Shown here: positions 44,807-54,051 of the stretch, one piece after another
Numbering within the stretch: position 1 is the stretch's first letter
Layout: every line of letters begins with the position of its first letter
DNA from: Metabacillus sp. FJAT-52054
GTDB lineage: Bacteria; Bacillota; Bacilli; Bacillales; Bacillaceae
NCBI RefSeq assembly: GCF_037201815.1
Contig: NZ_CP147407.1
Location: forward strand, 682,001 to 746,000
Length of the DNA stretch: 64,000 nt
Reading direction: 5' to 3'
Notes under the pieces: generated by a model
What the model saw: only the letters and a program-made list of their open reading frames with translations
Database searches by the model: none
What the model was told of the DNA's origin: nothing
Program-made: the position numbers and the translations under genes

Positions 44807-45326
44807 AAGCCATCACTCCCTCGCTCTTATAATAGGTCGTCCTCAAAATTGTTTTAGCCCGGGAAAGTCTGGATTTAATCGTTCCTTCAGGCTCCTTCAG
44901 AAATTCACTGATTTCCTTCACGTTTAATCCCACGATATAGTACAAAATAAGAGCCAGCCGATAGACTTCATTCAAACTATTGAGCGCATCCTCTAATTCC
45001 AATTTGTGATATTCATCGTTTCTTTTCTCGGGAAGCAAGTGTTCATGGATAACCGATAAGTTTTTATTTTTGCTAAGCATACTGTTGCACTTATTAATGA
45101 GGATTTTGCAAATCCACGTATTGAAGTACTCATTCTTTTTTAACGTATGTAATTTTTCATAAGCCGAAATAATTGCATCCTGCACCGCATCCGCTACATC
45201 CTCATCATTGCGCAGCAATCGGCTCGCTGTCCGGTACAGCACATCTTCGTATTGCTTCACCAGTGAAACAAACGCTTCTCCGTCTCCCTTTTTCGCCTTT
45301 TTAACCAAGTCTTTCAGTGATCCCAT
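44796..45326 (-). CDS. ECF RNA polymerase sigma factor
   Basis: A protein of 176 residues. Region 2 (YEDVLYRTASRLLRNDEDVADAVQDAIISAYEKL) and region 4 (LALILYYIVGLNVKEISEFLKEPEGTIKSRLSRAKTIL) are complete, with a long charged linker. It directs RNA polymerase to a regulon controlled with the adjacent membrane anti-sigma protein. GGGGGTG stands before ATG 45326. Group assignment within the ECF families is uncertain; SigV/SigW-like size. Confidence 0.92.
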   Translation of the reverse strand: MGSLKDLVKKAKKGDGEAFVSLVKQYEDVLYRTASRLLRNDEDVADAVQDAIISAYEKLHTLKKNEYFNTWICKILINKCNSMLSKNKNLSVIHEHLLPEKRNDEYHKLELEDALNSLNEVYRLALILYYIVGLNVKEISEFLKEPEGTIKSRLSRAKTILRTTYYKSEGVMACEK

Positions 45327-45434
45327 ACAGGCACCCCCTTACTCGTTGTTTTGTTTTTCAATAGATTAGATAGGGGAGTGGATTGATTGGTTGCATAGCA
45401 AGTCTTTTTATTTTAAAACACTGTTAAACTTAGC

Positions 45435-45563
45435 TGTTGATTTCCGTTGCAGGCGCTCGCTTTCCGCGGGGCGGGCGGTGAGCCTCCTCGCCGCTTTGCG
45501 CCTGCGGGGTCTCACCTGTCCCGCTGCTCCCGCAGGAGTCTCGCGCCTTCCACTCCAATCAAC
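45435..45563. repeat. GC-rich dispersed element with inverted termini
   Basis: About 130 bases of very high GC (CGCTTTCCGCGGGGCGGGCG..., TCCCGCTGCTCCCGCAGGAG) begin GTTGATTTCC and end CCAATCAAC, an imperfect terminal inverted repeat. The middle can form long hairpins (GCGGGGTCTC, GCAGGAGTCTC). It closely resembles a palindromic element known from many Bacillus intergenic regions. No gene is encoded. Confidence 0.75.
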
Positions 45564-45629
45564 TGATGTTAATAATCAACATCAGGCTTTAACAGAGACT
45601 ATTTTTAATTATAGCGGTTTTATCGTCTC

Positions 45630-45735
45630 ACCCGAACATGCTGATGCCGGACATAAATCCCGGACATCGCTGAGAATCGTGGGGATGCCGGACATGAATC
45701 TCGGACATCACAGACTAAACGGACAGACCGCACAA
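45630..45735. repeat. Degenerate CCGGACAT tandem repeat
   Basis: Short copies GCCGGACATAAATCC, CCGGACATCG, GCCGGACATGAATCT, CGGACATC and ACGGACAG follow each other. This is the same CGGACA-type core as in the 2.8-kb array but in a much shorter, decayed form. Confidence 0.6.
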
Positions 45736-45744
45736 AGCACATTC

Positions 45745-45791
45745 TTGACTTATCAATCTCCCCATGTTAAATTTATCTTGAAATCGAGATA
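45745..45791 (+). promoter_or_regulatory. Promoter with MhqR-type operator of the dioxygenase gene
   Basis: TTGACT (45745-45750) and TAAATT (45768-45773), spaced by 17, form a weak sigma-A promoter. Directly after lies TATCTTGAAATCGAGATA (45774-45791), 16 of 18 bases identical to the MhqR box TATCTCGAATTCGAGATA. A MarR-type MhqR repressor bound there would block transcription until quinones or other electrophiles relieve it. Confidence 0.8.
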
Positions 45792-45814
45792 ATTATCTAA
45801 AGGAGCTGTGGACC

Positions 45815-46792
45815 ATGAACCACCTTAAAGGCATCCACCACGTAACCGCAATTACGAGCAGCGCTGAAAAGAACTATGAGTTTTTCACATATGTATTGGG
45901 AATGAGACTGATTAAGAAGACGGTGAATCAGGATGATATCCAGACGTATCATCTGTTTTTCGCGGATGATAAGGGAAGTGCGGGAACAGATATGACGTTC
46001 TTTGATTTTCCGGGCATCCAGAAGGGAGTGCACGGAACGAACGAGATCTCCAAGACGTCGTTCCGCGTGCCGACCGATGCAGCGCTTGACTACTGGGTGA
46101 AGCGATTTGACCGTTTGGACGTACAGCATGAGGGGATTACGGAGCAATTCGGGAAAAAGACGCTCTCATTTGCTGATTTTGATGATCAAAAGTATCAGCT
46201 CATTTCTGATGAGCATAACGAAGGAATCGAATCCGGTACACCTTGGCAAAAAGGGCCGGTTCCACTGGAATATGCGATCACCGGGCTCGGACCGATTTTC
46301 GTCCGGATCGCGAATTTTGATTTCTTCAAGCAGATGCTTGAGAAAGTTCTTCTATTTAAAGAAACGGCACAGGAAGAGTCGTTCCACCTGTTTGAAGTCG
46401 GAAAGGGCGGAAACGGAGCTCAGGTCATCGTTGAGGATAACCCGGATCTTCCGGAAGCGGTCCAAGGGTTTGGAACGGTTCATCATGCCGCGTTCCGCGT
46501 GGAAGACCGCACTGTCCTGGATGAATGGACAGACAGGCTCTCAAGCTTCCGTCTTCCAAACTCCGGCTACGTGAACCGCCACTTCTTTGAATCGCTTTAT
46601 GCAAGAGTCGCTCCGCAAATCCTGTTTGAATTCGCGACAGACGGACCTGGTTTTATGGGGGACGAACCGTATGAAACACTCGGTGAGAAATTGTCGCTCC
46701 CTCCATTCCTTGAGCCGAAGCGTGAGGAGATTGAAGGATTGGTAAGACCGATTGATACGGTTAGGAGTACGAGAGAGTTTGTGAAGGAATAG
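45815..46792 (+). CDS. Ring-cleaving dioxygenase, VOC family (MhqA/MhqO/MhqE type)
   Basis: A protein of 325 residues with two vicinal-oxygen-chelate modules. The first begins GIHHVTAITSSAEKNYEFF and the second lies around GTVHHAAFRVEDRTVL. Metal ligands are the His residues of IHHV, VHHAAF and a late Glu (FEFATDGPG). Family members in Bacillus cleave or detoxify hydroquinone-type compounds and belong to the MhqR regulon. Its operator supports the same here. AAGGAGCTGTGG precedes ATG 45815. Its 3' part has a frameshifted copy at 53466. Confidence 0.92.
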   Translation: MNHLKGIHHVTAITSSAEKNYEFFTYVLGMRLIKKTVNQDDIQTYHLFFADDKGSAGTDMTFFDFPGIQKGVHGTNEISKTSFRVPTDAALDYWVKRFDRLDVQHEGITEQFGKKTLSFADFDDQKYQLISDEHNEGIESGTPWQKGPVPLEYAITGLGPIFVRIANFDFFKQMLEKVLLFKETAQEESFHLFEVGKGGNGAQVIVEDNPDLPEAVQGFGTVHHAAFRVEDRTVLDEWTDRLSSFRLPNSGYVNRHFFESLYARVAPQILFEFATDGPGFMGDEPYETLGEKLSLPPFLEPKREEIEGLVRPIDTVRSTREFVKE

Positions 46793-46807
46793 GTTTAATC
46801 TGATGAA

Positions 46808-46838
46808 AGGATGGTGCAATTAGCCATCTTTTTTTTGT
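46808..46838 (+). terminator. Terminator of the dioxygenase gene
   Basis: GGATGG / CCATCTT stem with a 10-nt loop and eight T. Confidence 0.7.
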
Positions 46839-47061
46839 TCCTTGGACAAAAGATTGATGACAGAAGAAGGATGATACAGTGATGCTTTGACATGGGAAAA
46901 TGTCGAATCCTGTCCGCTCCCATTCCTGAATGCGGACAGGATAAATCGGTGAAACCTTTTCCGGACAGTGATAAAAATTATATAAATTCGGCGATTTTTA
47001 CTTTGAGAATCTAAGTTTGATAGGTAAAATCTATGTTTATCTTTGGAAAATATTATATCAA
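46839..47061. other. Intergenic region before the phosphate-scavenging operon
   Basis: No gene. A degenerate GGACA-type repeat (TGTCCGCTCCC, GCGGACAGG, CCGGACAGTG) lies at 46908-46972. The rest is AT-rich. Confidence 0.5.
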
Positions 47062-47089
47062 TTTACAAAAAACTTATATAAAATTTACA
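47062..47089 (+). promoter_or_regulatory. PHO box (PhoP-type direct repeats)
   Basis: TTTACA (47062), CTTATA (47073) and TTTACA (47084) are three hexamers at exact 11-bp spacing, as for PhoP~P dimers on TT(A/T)ACA repeats. It lies 118 bases before the start of the 5'-nucleotidase gene and predicts induction by phosphate limitation. Confidence 0.72.
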
Positions 47090-47206
47090 AACTGTGAGTA
47101 GAACGGCCTGAATTAAAAAAGTATATTTTAATCAGATTCAATGTCGAATTATGAAGATTTTTGTATTAGGAGATTTTTGGATCAATTCATTTAAAGGGGC
47201 TAGACT

Positions 47207-49786
47207 ATGCGTAAGAGAAAGATCGTTCAACTCGCAGCTGCCGGTACAATTGCTTTAAGCACTGTTGCTGCAGCAAATCCTGCTCAAGGAGCAGTCATCA
47301 CCAAGGCAGAGCAGGCAGTTAAAACGGCAGAAGCCAAGGTGAAAGCACTTGCACCATTTTACTCATCAAAAAAACTGGAGACTTCCCCAGGGTTTTTGAA
47401 AGCTTACAATGACGCAAAAAAATCCCTCGCCGCTGCGAAATCAGCAGTACAATCCATGCCGCGTTCCTCTTCTAAGACACAAATGCTCAACCGCATTCAG
47501 TATTCAGAGCAAACAAATACGAAAGCTGCCCATTATATCGATGCCGTAAAGCTTGGGAAGCAGCTGTCTGACATGCAATCGGATTACAGCAGGTATTTCA
47601 GTATGGAAGTAACAGAAGATTCCAGGATGTCTTTCAGCAAATTAAATGAATTGAGAAAAGCCTTTGAACGAAAGATCGGAAAAGTTAGCGGTTCTGAAGT
47701 GCGTAATGCATTCAATGGTAAATTTACGCTCCCTGCTAAAATTTCCATTGAAATGACAGAATACGAAATGACTCAATATGACATTCAAAAAAAGCTTCAG
47801 TCTGCCATTGATGCAAAGAATGAAAAAGAAGCAGAGGCCTTGCTTGCTCTCCTTAAAAGAGTGGAAGAAAGAGGAGCAAAGCAGAAAGCAGATCTTGTAA
47901 AGCTATTCCCTGGCAATCAATTTCTTAAAGAAAGCATTCAAATAATAGAAAAAAACATGAAGGAAGCCCTTCAAGAGATAAAGGAAAAATTCGAGGACGC
48001 TTTGGAACAAATCAAACCAAAGCCTGAAACCCCAGAGAAACCGGGAAAAGCGATTACTCTTTCTCTTATGCACTCAAATGACACCCATGCGAATGTGGAA
48101 AATGCTCCGAAAAGAGCTGCAGCGGTCAAAGAATTCAGAAATGAACACCCGAACGCCCTTTTGCTTGATGCAGGAGATGTGTTCTCGGGTACTCTATATT
48201 TCAATGAATACTTGGGACAGGCTGACCTTGAGTTTATGAATCTAATGAAATACGATGCTATGACATTCGGTAACCATGAATTCGACCTTGGAACGGAACC
48301 TCTTGCCAAGTTCGTTGAAAAAGCAAGCTTTCCATTCGTCAGTGCGAATGTGGACCTTTCAAAGGATGCTAATTTGAAAGGAATGTTCCATGATTCCGTT
48401 ACAGCGGATGCAAAAAAGGGCCAGATTTACAACGGCATCATTAAAGAAATCGATGGAGAAAAAGTAGGAATCTTCGGTTTAACTACTGCTGAGACTGTAA
48501 GCATTTCCAGTCCTGGTAAAGATGTTGCATTTGAAAATTACATCAACGAGGCGAAAACTCAAGTAGCTGAGTTGAAAAAGCAGGGAGTCAACAAGATTAT
48601 TGCCCTGACTCATATCGGCTTCCAGGATGGCGGCGGAGATAACGACGTTACCCTGGCAAAAGAAGTAGAAGGTATTGATATCATTGTCGGGGGCCATTCC
48701 CATAACAAGATTGATGCCCCATATGTGGATACGACAGGCGAAGAAATGACTGTTATTACACAAGCAAATGAGTACAGCAAGTTTTTGGGTACTTTGAATG
48801 TAACCTTTGATGCAAAAGGAAAAATCGAGTCCCACAACGGCAAGCTTCTCGATCTGTTTGCATACGAAGATAAGAACGTAAATAAGAAAGCAGATGCGGA
48901 TGAGTATAAATACCAGGATGATGCGGAAGCACTGCAAATTCTGAATGAGAAATACAAGCCAAGCGTAGTAGAAAAGCAAAAAACCGTTGTTGGACAAACG
49001 GATGTTCAGCTGATTGGCGGTAATCCGGCTGCAAGAACTGGTGAAACGAACCTGGGTGACCTTATTACGGACGGAATGCTGAAAAAGGCACAATCCGTTA
49101 ACCCTGATACTTTGATTGCGCTTCAAAATGGTGGGGGTGTCCGCACTACACTAGACGCCGGGGATATCACTTTGTCACAAGTCCTAACTGTCCTTCCGTT
49201 CGGAAATACGCTCGGTATCATGGAACTTAAAGGTTCAGAAATTAAAGCAGCACTTGAGCACAGTGTGAGCATATACCCGACGGTGAACGGTGCTTTCCTT
49301 CAGGCTTCCGGAATCAAGTATGTCTTCAATGCAGCCCAGCCTGCAGGTTCAAGGGTAACAACAATTGAAGTGAAACAGAAAGACGGCTCCTTTAACGCGA
49401 TTGAAATGGACAAGAACTATTTTGTCGCAACAAACGTCTTTACAGCTAAAGGCGGAGACGGATATACAATGTTTGCAAAGGCCTATGAAGAAGGCCGCGT
49501 GAGCGAACCTGGATTCACAGATTGGGAGATTTTCTCTGATTATCTTAAAGCAAAACCGGTAATCACTGCCTATCCGGATGCCCGCATCATTCAATCTGTT
49601 ATAGCTTCCGAATTCAATGGAACAGAGGCAAAACCGCAAGTTTTTCCTGGAAACGTAATGGTGGAAGCGGCTGATCTGGCCGAGCTTAAGTATGCCAATA
49701 TCTCAGGAAACCTGATCATCAAGGGCGGAACTGAAATCGCAGCGGAATCTGTGAATGTAGCCGGCGAAACGATTTTTATTGACTAA
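47207..49786 (+). CDS. Secreted 5'-nucleotidase/metallophosphatase with N-terminal helical domain
   Basis: A protein of 859 residues with a Sec signal peptide (to about QGA). An N-terminal helical/coiled-coil region (about 30-280) precedes a calcineurin-like phosphatase domain with DTHAN, DAGDVFSG, GNHEFD, LTHIG and GGHSHN motifs for two metal ions. A 5'-nucleotidase C-terminal domain (GETNLGDLITDGML, NGGGVRT, KGGDGYTMF) follows, and then a short beta-rich tail (NVMVEAADLAELKY...). It should release phosphate from nucleotides outside the cell, and is probably anchored or released. A PHO box lies upstream, and the nuclease gene follows after 27 bases. Confidence 0.92.
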   Translation: MRKRKIVQLAAAGTIALSTVAAANPAQGAVITKAEQAVKTAEAKVKALAPFYSSKKLETSPGFLKAYNDAKKSLAAAKSAVQSMPRSSSKTQMLNRIQYSEQTNTKAAHYIDAVKLGKQLSDMQSDYSRYFSMEVTEDSRMSFSKLNELRKAFERKIGKVSGSEVRNAFNGKFTLPAKISIEMTEYEMTQYDIQKKLQSAIDAKNEKEAEALLALLKRVEERGAKQKADLVKLFPGNQFLKESIQIIEKNMKEALQEIKEKFEDALEQIKPKPETPEKPGKAITLSLMHSNDTHANVENAPKRAAAVKEFRNEHPNALLLDAGDVFSGTLYFNEYLGQADLEFMNLMKYDAMTFGNHEFDLGTEPLAKFVEKASFPFVSANVDLSKDANLKGMFHDSVTADAKKGQIYNGIIKEIDGEKVGIFGLTTAETVSISSPGKDVAFENYINEAKTQVAELKKQGVNKIIALTHIGFQDGGGDNDVTLAKEVEGIDIIVGGHSHNKIDAPYVDTTGEEMTVITQANEYSKFLGTLNVTFDAKGKIESHNGKLLDLFAYEDKNVNKKADADEYKYQDDAEALQILNEKYKPSVVEKQKTVVGQTDVQLIGGNPAARTGETNLGDLITDGMLKKAQSVNPDTLIALQNGGGVRTTLDAGDITLSQVLTVLPFGNTLGIMELKGSEIKAALEHSVSIYPTVNGAFLQASGIKYVFNAAQPAGSRVTTIEVKQKDGSFNAIEMDKNYFVATNVFTAKGGDGYTMFAKAYEEGRVSEPGFTDWEIFSDYLKAKPVITAYPDARIIQSVIASEFNGTEAKPQVFPGNVMVEAADLAELKYANISGNLIIKGGTEIAAESVNVAGETIFID

Positions 49787-49813
49787 TAATAGTTATCAAC
49801 GGAGGATACCCAT

Positions 49814-52800
49814 TTGAAAAAGCAAACCTGGAAAATTCCTTTTCAATTCGCAATGATCTTTGCCCTGGTGCTGTCTATGCTGGCACCAGCGGCACCTGTA
49901 GGAAAAGCTGCTGCTGCATTGACGGTTGCTGAGGCGATTGCTTTGAATAACATTGGCACTACCGGACCGGCAGCTGAGGTAGAGGGTTACATTGTTGGTA
50001 CTACAGCAAGCGGACCGGTGTATTCCCCTGGACCAACCTTTACAGTTAACACAAATATAGCTATAGCAGATTCACCTGCTGAAACTGATAAGGCGAAAAT
50101 TATGCCGGTTGCATTGCCTATAGGAACAATTAGAGATACCGTTAACCTGGTGAATAATCCAAGTAACTTAGGTAAGAAAATCCGTGTAACAGGAACTTTG
50201 AAGGCTTATTTTTCTGTGCCTGGTATGAACCCTGTTACAGCCCTTCAATTTGTTGCACCAGCAAACCAAACATCACCAGTTACGGCAAGCCTCCCTTCAG
50301 GTGGAGTTTTAGCAGGAACAGAAATCAGCCTGAACACGGCTGATGCAGGGGCTGCCATCTATTACACAACAGATGGTTCTGCACCGACAGCATCAAGCGC
50401 ACTATATACAGCTCCAATTAAAGTAGATTCGGATACTGCAATTAAAGCAATCGCGGTTGCTGCAGGAAAAGATGCGAGTCAGGAAGCTTCCTTCACATAC
50501 GCGGTTCCTGCTGTTAAAGATATTGCAGATGTAAAAGTCCTGGCGAAAGGAACGACTGCTGCCATTATTGGAACGGTAACAGCCATTTTCTCATCAGGCG
50601 GTATGAACAATGTGTATATTCAAGACGGTACGGCAGGAATCATTGTCCGCGGATCGGCTCTTGATTCAAAAGTGAAAATTGGCGACAAAATGAAAGCTGC
50701 TGGAAAGATGAACGATTATTACGGTATGGCTCAGCTTGAAGTATCCGGCAATTCAGCACTTGAGATGGTACAGGCTAACGCAGGTGTACCAGATCCTCAA
50801 ACGGTTGTATCGACTGACCTGAAAGAGGAGACAGAGGGTGAACTCGTTACAATCAAGGATGTAACAGTGGGAACGAAAGATACAAGCGGAAACTTTCCAG
50901 CAACAGATGCAGCTGGCACAGCGAAGCTAAAGCCAATGGATTCCTCTCTGCTGGAAGCGGGCAAAACGTACGATTCCATTACAGGTGTAGTGAACTACGA
51001 TTTTAACGAATACAAAATCGTACCAAGAGATGCGTCTGATATAATTGAAGACTCATCCAAGGTTCAAGCCGTAACAGCTAATCCAGCTGCAGGCTATGTG
51101 AAAACAGGAACGGAAATCACTTTAAGCACGACAACGAAAGATGCTGAGATTCATTACACGGAAGACGGAAGCGAGCCGACCGCTTCAAGCAAAAAATATA
51201 CAGGTCCTCTGTCCATTACGAAAGACAGCGTCATTAAAGCTGTGGCCATCAAAGCTGGAATGACAGACAGTGAAGCAGCAGCATTTGACTATGAAATCCT
51301 AGATGGCCCGATTCAAATTCATCATATCCAGGGAGCAAGCCACACTTCCCCGCTTGATGGCAAAAATGTCGTGGACGTTCAGGGTGTCGTAACACACGTT
51401 GTAGACAATAACAATTTCTTCATGCAGGATCCGAATCCTGATGCGGATGTAAAAACATCTGAAGGAATCCTTGTATACAAATCCAATCATGGAATGATTC
51501 AAGGTGATCTTGTAAAAGTAAGCGGTCAGGTTAAGGAATATCATTTAGAAGGATATGCTGAAAAAGCGGCAACGGATGCCCCTGTTACGGAAATCAGCGC
51601 TTCTGCTATAATAAAAGTTTCTGCAGGAGCCGAACTGCCTGCACCTGTTGTAATCGGGAAAGACCGCATTGCACCCCAACAGATTATTGATAACGATGGA
51701 ATGAAAGAGTTTGATCCTGAGCAGGACGGATTGGACTTCTATGAGAGCCTTGAAGGAATGCGCGTTGGGGTTGAAGACGCGAAGCTTGTTGCTCCTCAAA
51801 GCTACGGCGAACTCGTTGTTGTACCTGGAACGGTTGCAACCAATACCGCTAACGGCGGACTGCGTGCAACGAAAGAAGACTCTAATCCGGAGCGTATTTT
51901 CATCGACATCAATGATGAAAAGTATGTAGCGAAATCAGGTGACTCTTTTAAAGGGTTAATCACAGGTGTCGTAAGCTACAGCTTCAGCAACTACAAAGTA
52001 TTGACGAATAAAACAAGCCTTCCTAATTTAGTGGAAGGAACGACAAAAAGAGAAGTCGTTTCATTTGAGAAAATTGAAGACCAATTAACCGTTGCTTCCT
52101 ATAACGTGGAGAACTTCTCTGCCAAGGATGCAGACGAAAAAGTAACGAAAGTGGCAAATGCCGTTGTTGAAAATCTAAAGCAGCCGGATGTTATCGGATT
52201 GACGGAAATGCAGGATAATGACGGACCAGCTGACAGCGGACAAACCGCTTCAAACGAAAGTGCCCAGAAGCTGATTGACAAAATCAAGGCGCTTGGCGGT
52301 CCGGAATATACGTACGTTGATATTGCACCTGAAAATAATAAAGACGGCGGTCAGCCTGGCGGAAATATCCGTGTAGCCTTCCTTTATAATAAAGACCGGG
52401 TATCCCTGGCGGCAGGAACAAAAGGAACATCCACGCAGGCTGTTGGATTCGAAAATGGAAGTCTTACCGTTAACCCCGGCCGGATCGATCCAACAAACGA
52501 AGCTTTTACAAACAGCCGTAAACCGCTGGCAGCACAGTTTGAATTCCAAGGCAAAAAAGTCATTCTTGTTGCCAACCACTTCAACTCCAAAGGCGGAGAC
52601 CAGCCGCTATTCGGTAAAAATCAGCCTCCTGTCCTTGGAAGTGAAGTGCAGCGCCATAAAATTGCAGGAATTCTTAACAGTTTCGTCAAGGAAGTAAAAG
52701 CAAAGGATCCAAATGCAAACCTGATTCTATTAGGAGACTTCAACGATTTCGAGTTTTCAAAAACTTTTGAAATTCTGAAGGGATCTGAAATGAGCAACAT

Positions 52801-53374
52801 GGTAGAGAAGATTTCTGAAGAAAAGAGATTCTCCTATGTATACCAAGGAAACTCGCAAGTACTTGATCACATCCTTGTTTCAAACAATCTGGCAGACTCT
52901 ACTAAAGCGGAAATCGTGCATATCAACTCTTCTTTCATGGAACAGCATGGAAGAGCAAGTGACCATGACCCTTTGATGATCCAGACACAATTAAAAGGGA
53001 AACCTATTTACTCAAAAATTTACAAGCTTAAAGGCTTTAAAACGAAAAAGCTTACAATCGAGGCAGCTAATTCGTATGTAGAAATGGATGCATCATCTGT
53101 TATCGAAAATGGAATTGTGCTAAAGGCAAAAGCCGCTATTAAAGGAGAGGGCCTGAAGAATACAAAGGTTACTCTGCTGCCATCAGCTAATGAAACGGCA
53201 TTTGACTTTATGGGCTCTGAGATAAAAGAAGCAGTTATCGGCAATCAGCATGTCTCTGCCGTATATGGTGCCGAAAAAGTTACACAATGGACGGCAGCTG
53301 AAGGGATTGATCTTACTAAAGTTAAATTCTATCATTCAAATGGAACGATTCTTCCAGCACCTTCTGTGAAGTAA
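49814..53374 (+). CDS. Secreted multidomain nuclease (EEP family) with chitobiase-like and OB-like modules
   Basis: A protein of 1186 residues with a Sec signal peptide (to about GKAAA). In order: an OB-like/DUF6359-type module, two chitobiase-C-like repeats (YYTTDGSAPTASSALYTAPI; HYTEDGSEPTASSKKYTGPL), further OB-like modules, and an endonuclease/exonuclease/phosphatase domain (SYNVENF, LTEMQD, GDFND, SDHDPL) whose residues bind metal and cut the phosphodiester. A C-terminal beta-rich segment ends the protein. It is similar in layout to ExeM/YhcR-type extracellular nucleases. Co-transcribed with the nucleotidase, so DNA or RNA would be degraded to nucleosides and phosphate. Confidence 0.9.
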   Translation: MKKQTWKIPFQFAMIFALVLSMLAPAAPVGKAAAALTVAEAIALNNIGTTGPAAEVEGYIVGTTASGPVYSPGPTFTVNTNIAIADSPAETDKAKIMPVALPIGTIRDTVNLVNNPSNLGKKIRVTGTLKAYFSVPGMNPVTALQFVAPANQTSPVTASLPSGGVLAGTEISLNTADAGAAIYYTTDGSAPTASSALYTAPIKVDSDTAIKAIAVAAGKDASQEASFTYAVPAVKDIADVKVLAKGTTAAIIGTVTAIFSSGGMNNVYIQDGTAGIIVRGSALDSKVKIGDKMKAAGKMNDYYGMAQLEVSGNSALEMVQANAGVPDPQTVVSTDLKEETEGELVTIKDVTVGTKDTSGNFPATDAAGTAKLKPMDSSLLEAGKTYDSITGVVNYDFNEYKIVPRDASDIIEDSSKVQAVTANPAAGYVKTGTEITLSTTTKDAEIHYTEDGSEPTASSKKYTGPLSITKDSVIKAVAIKAGMTDSEAAAFDYEILDGPIQIHHIQGASHTSPLDGKNVVDVQGVVTHVVDNNNFFMQDPNPDADVKTSEGILVYKSNHGMIQGDLVKVSGQVKEYHLEGYAEKAATDAPVTEISASAIIKVSAGAELPAPVVIGKDRIAPQQIIDNDGMKEFDPEQDGLDFYESLEGMRVGVEDAKLVAPQSYGELVVVPGTVATNTANGGLRATKEDSNPERIFIDINDEKYVAKSGDSFKGLITGVVSYSFSNYKVLTNKTSLPNLVEGTTKREVVSFEKIEDQLTVASYNVENFSAKDADEKVTKVANAVVENLKQPDVIGLTEMQDNDGPADSGQTASNESAQKLIDKIKALGGPEYTYVDIAPENNKDGGQPGGNIRVAFLYNKDRVSLAAGTKGTSTQAVGFENGSLTVNPGRIDPTNEAFTNSRKPLAAQFEFQGKKVILVANHFNSKGGDQPLFGKNQPPVLGSEVQRHKIAGILNSFVKEVKAKDPNANLILLGDFNDFEFSKTFEILKGSEMSNMVEKISEEKRFSYVYQGNSQVLDHILVSNNLADSTKAEIVHINSSFMEQHGRASDHDPLMIQTQLKGKPIYSKIYKLKGFKTKKLTIEAANSYVEMDASSVIENGIVLKAKAAIKGEGLKNTKVTLLPSANETAFDFMGSEIKEAVIGNQHVSAVYGAEKVTQWTAAEGIDLTKVKFYHSNGTILPAPSVK

Positions 53375-53414
53375 CAAATGAAAAATAAATAAGCGGTGAG
53401 CTAATCGAGCCGCC

Positions 53415-53450
53415 AAAAAGCCGGCCCTGAACAATAAGGGCCGGCTTTTT
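53415..53450 (+). terminator. Rho-independent terminator of the nucleotidase/nuclease operon
   Basis: A strong 14-bp stem AAAAAGCCGGCCCT / AGGGCCGGCTTTTT with an 8-nt loop. Confidence 0.92.
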
Positions 53451-53465
53451 ATTCGTTCAAAACGT

Positions 53466-53862
53466 TTGAAGTTGGAAAGGGCGGTGACGGAGATCAGGTC
53501 ATCGTTGAGGAAACCCGGACCTTCCGGAAGCGGTTCAAAGGTTTGACCGTTCACCTTGCTGCGTTCCGCGTGGAATACCGCACTGTCCTGGATGAATGGA
53601 TAGACAGGCTTTCAAGCTTCCGCCTTCCAAACTCCGGTTATGTGAACCGTCATTTCTTTAAATCCCTGTATGCAAGAGTCGCTCCGCAAATCATGTTCGA
53701 ATTTGCAACAGCCGGACCTGGTTTTATGGGGGACGATCGTATGAATCACTCGGCGAGAAATTATCGCTCTCTCCATTCCTAGAGCAGAAGCGTAAGGAGA
53801 CTGAAGGATTGGTAAGAGCGATTGATACGGTGAGGAGCACGAGGGAGTTTGTGAAGGAATAA
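53466..53862 (+). pseudogene. Truncated, frameshifted copy of the dioxygenase gene (3' part)
   Basis: The segment matches bases of the dioxygenase gene from the codons for FEVGKGGNG to its stop, with long identical runs such as CGCACTGTCCTGGATGAATGG. Relative to the intact gene, single-base deletions occur near 53512, 53548 and 53737, so the frame is broken several times. The 5' 570 bases, promoter and MhqR box are missing. It lies directly after the nuclease operon's terminator, 6.7 kb from the intact copy and in the same orientation. Confidence 0.9.
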
Positions 53863-53997
53863 GGGGAAGAAATGCTGCTGGGAATGAACGCTGGAGATGA
53901 TCTCTGGTTGGATAGGGGTCATCTGTTTTTATTCCAAAGGCCACTGTGGTCATCATACTTGGATTGAGGGACACGACTTAAGCTCGGCTCCCGTAAT

Positions 53998-54043
53998 ACA
54001 AAAATACGCTATAGGATAAATCTTGACCTATAGCGTATTTTTT
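53998..54043. terminator. Bidirectional terminator-like hairpin
   Basis: ACAAAAATACGCTATAGG pairs with CCTATAGCGTATTTTTT across an 11-nt loop, between the pseudogene and the convergent response regulator gene. Confidence 0.88.
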
Positions 54044-54051
54044 GTATCGAT

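Noticed and set aside
45391..45792. 133-codon plus frame
   Set aside because: It crosses the GC-rich dispersed element, the CCGGACAT repeat and the MhqR promoter, so it is not a gene.
53543..53782. 79-codon frame resembling a dioxygenase fragment
   Set aside because: It is one of the in-frame blocks of the frameshifted duplicate at 53466-53862 and is annotated there as a pseudogene.
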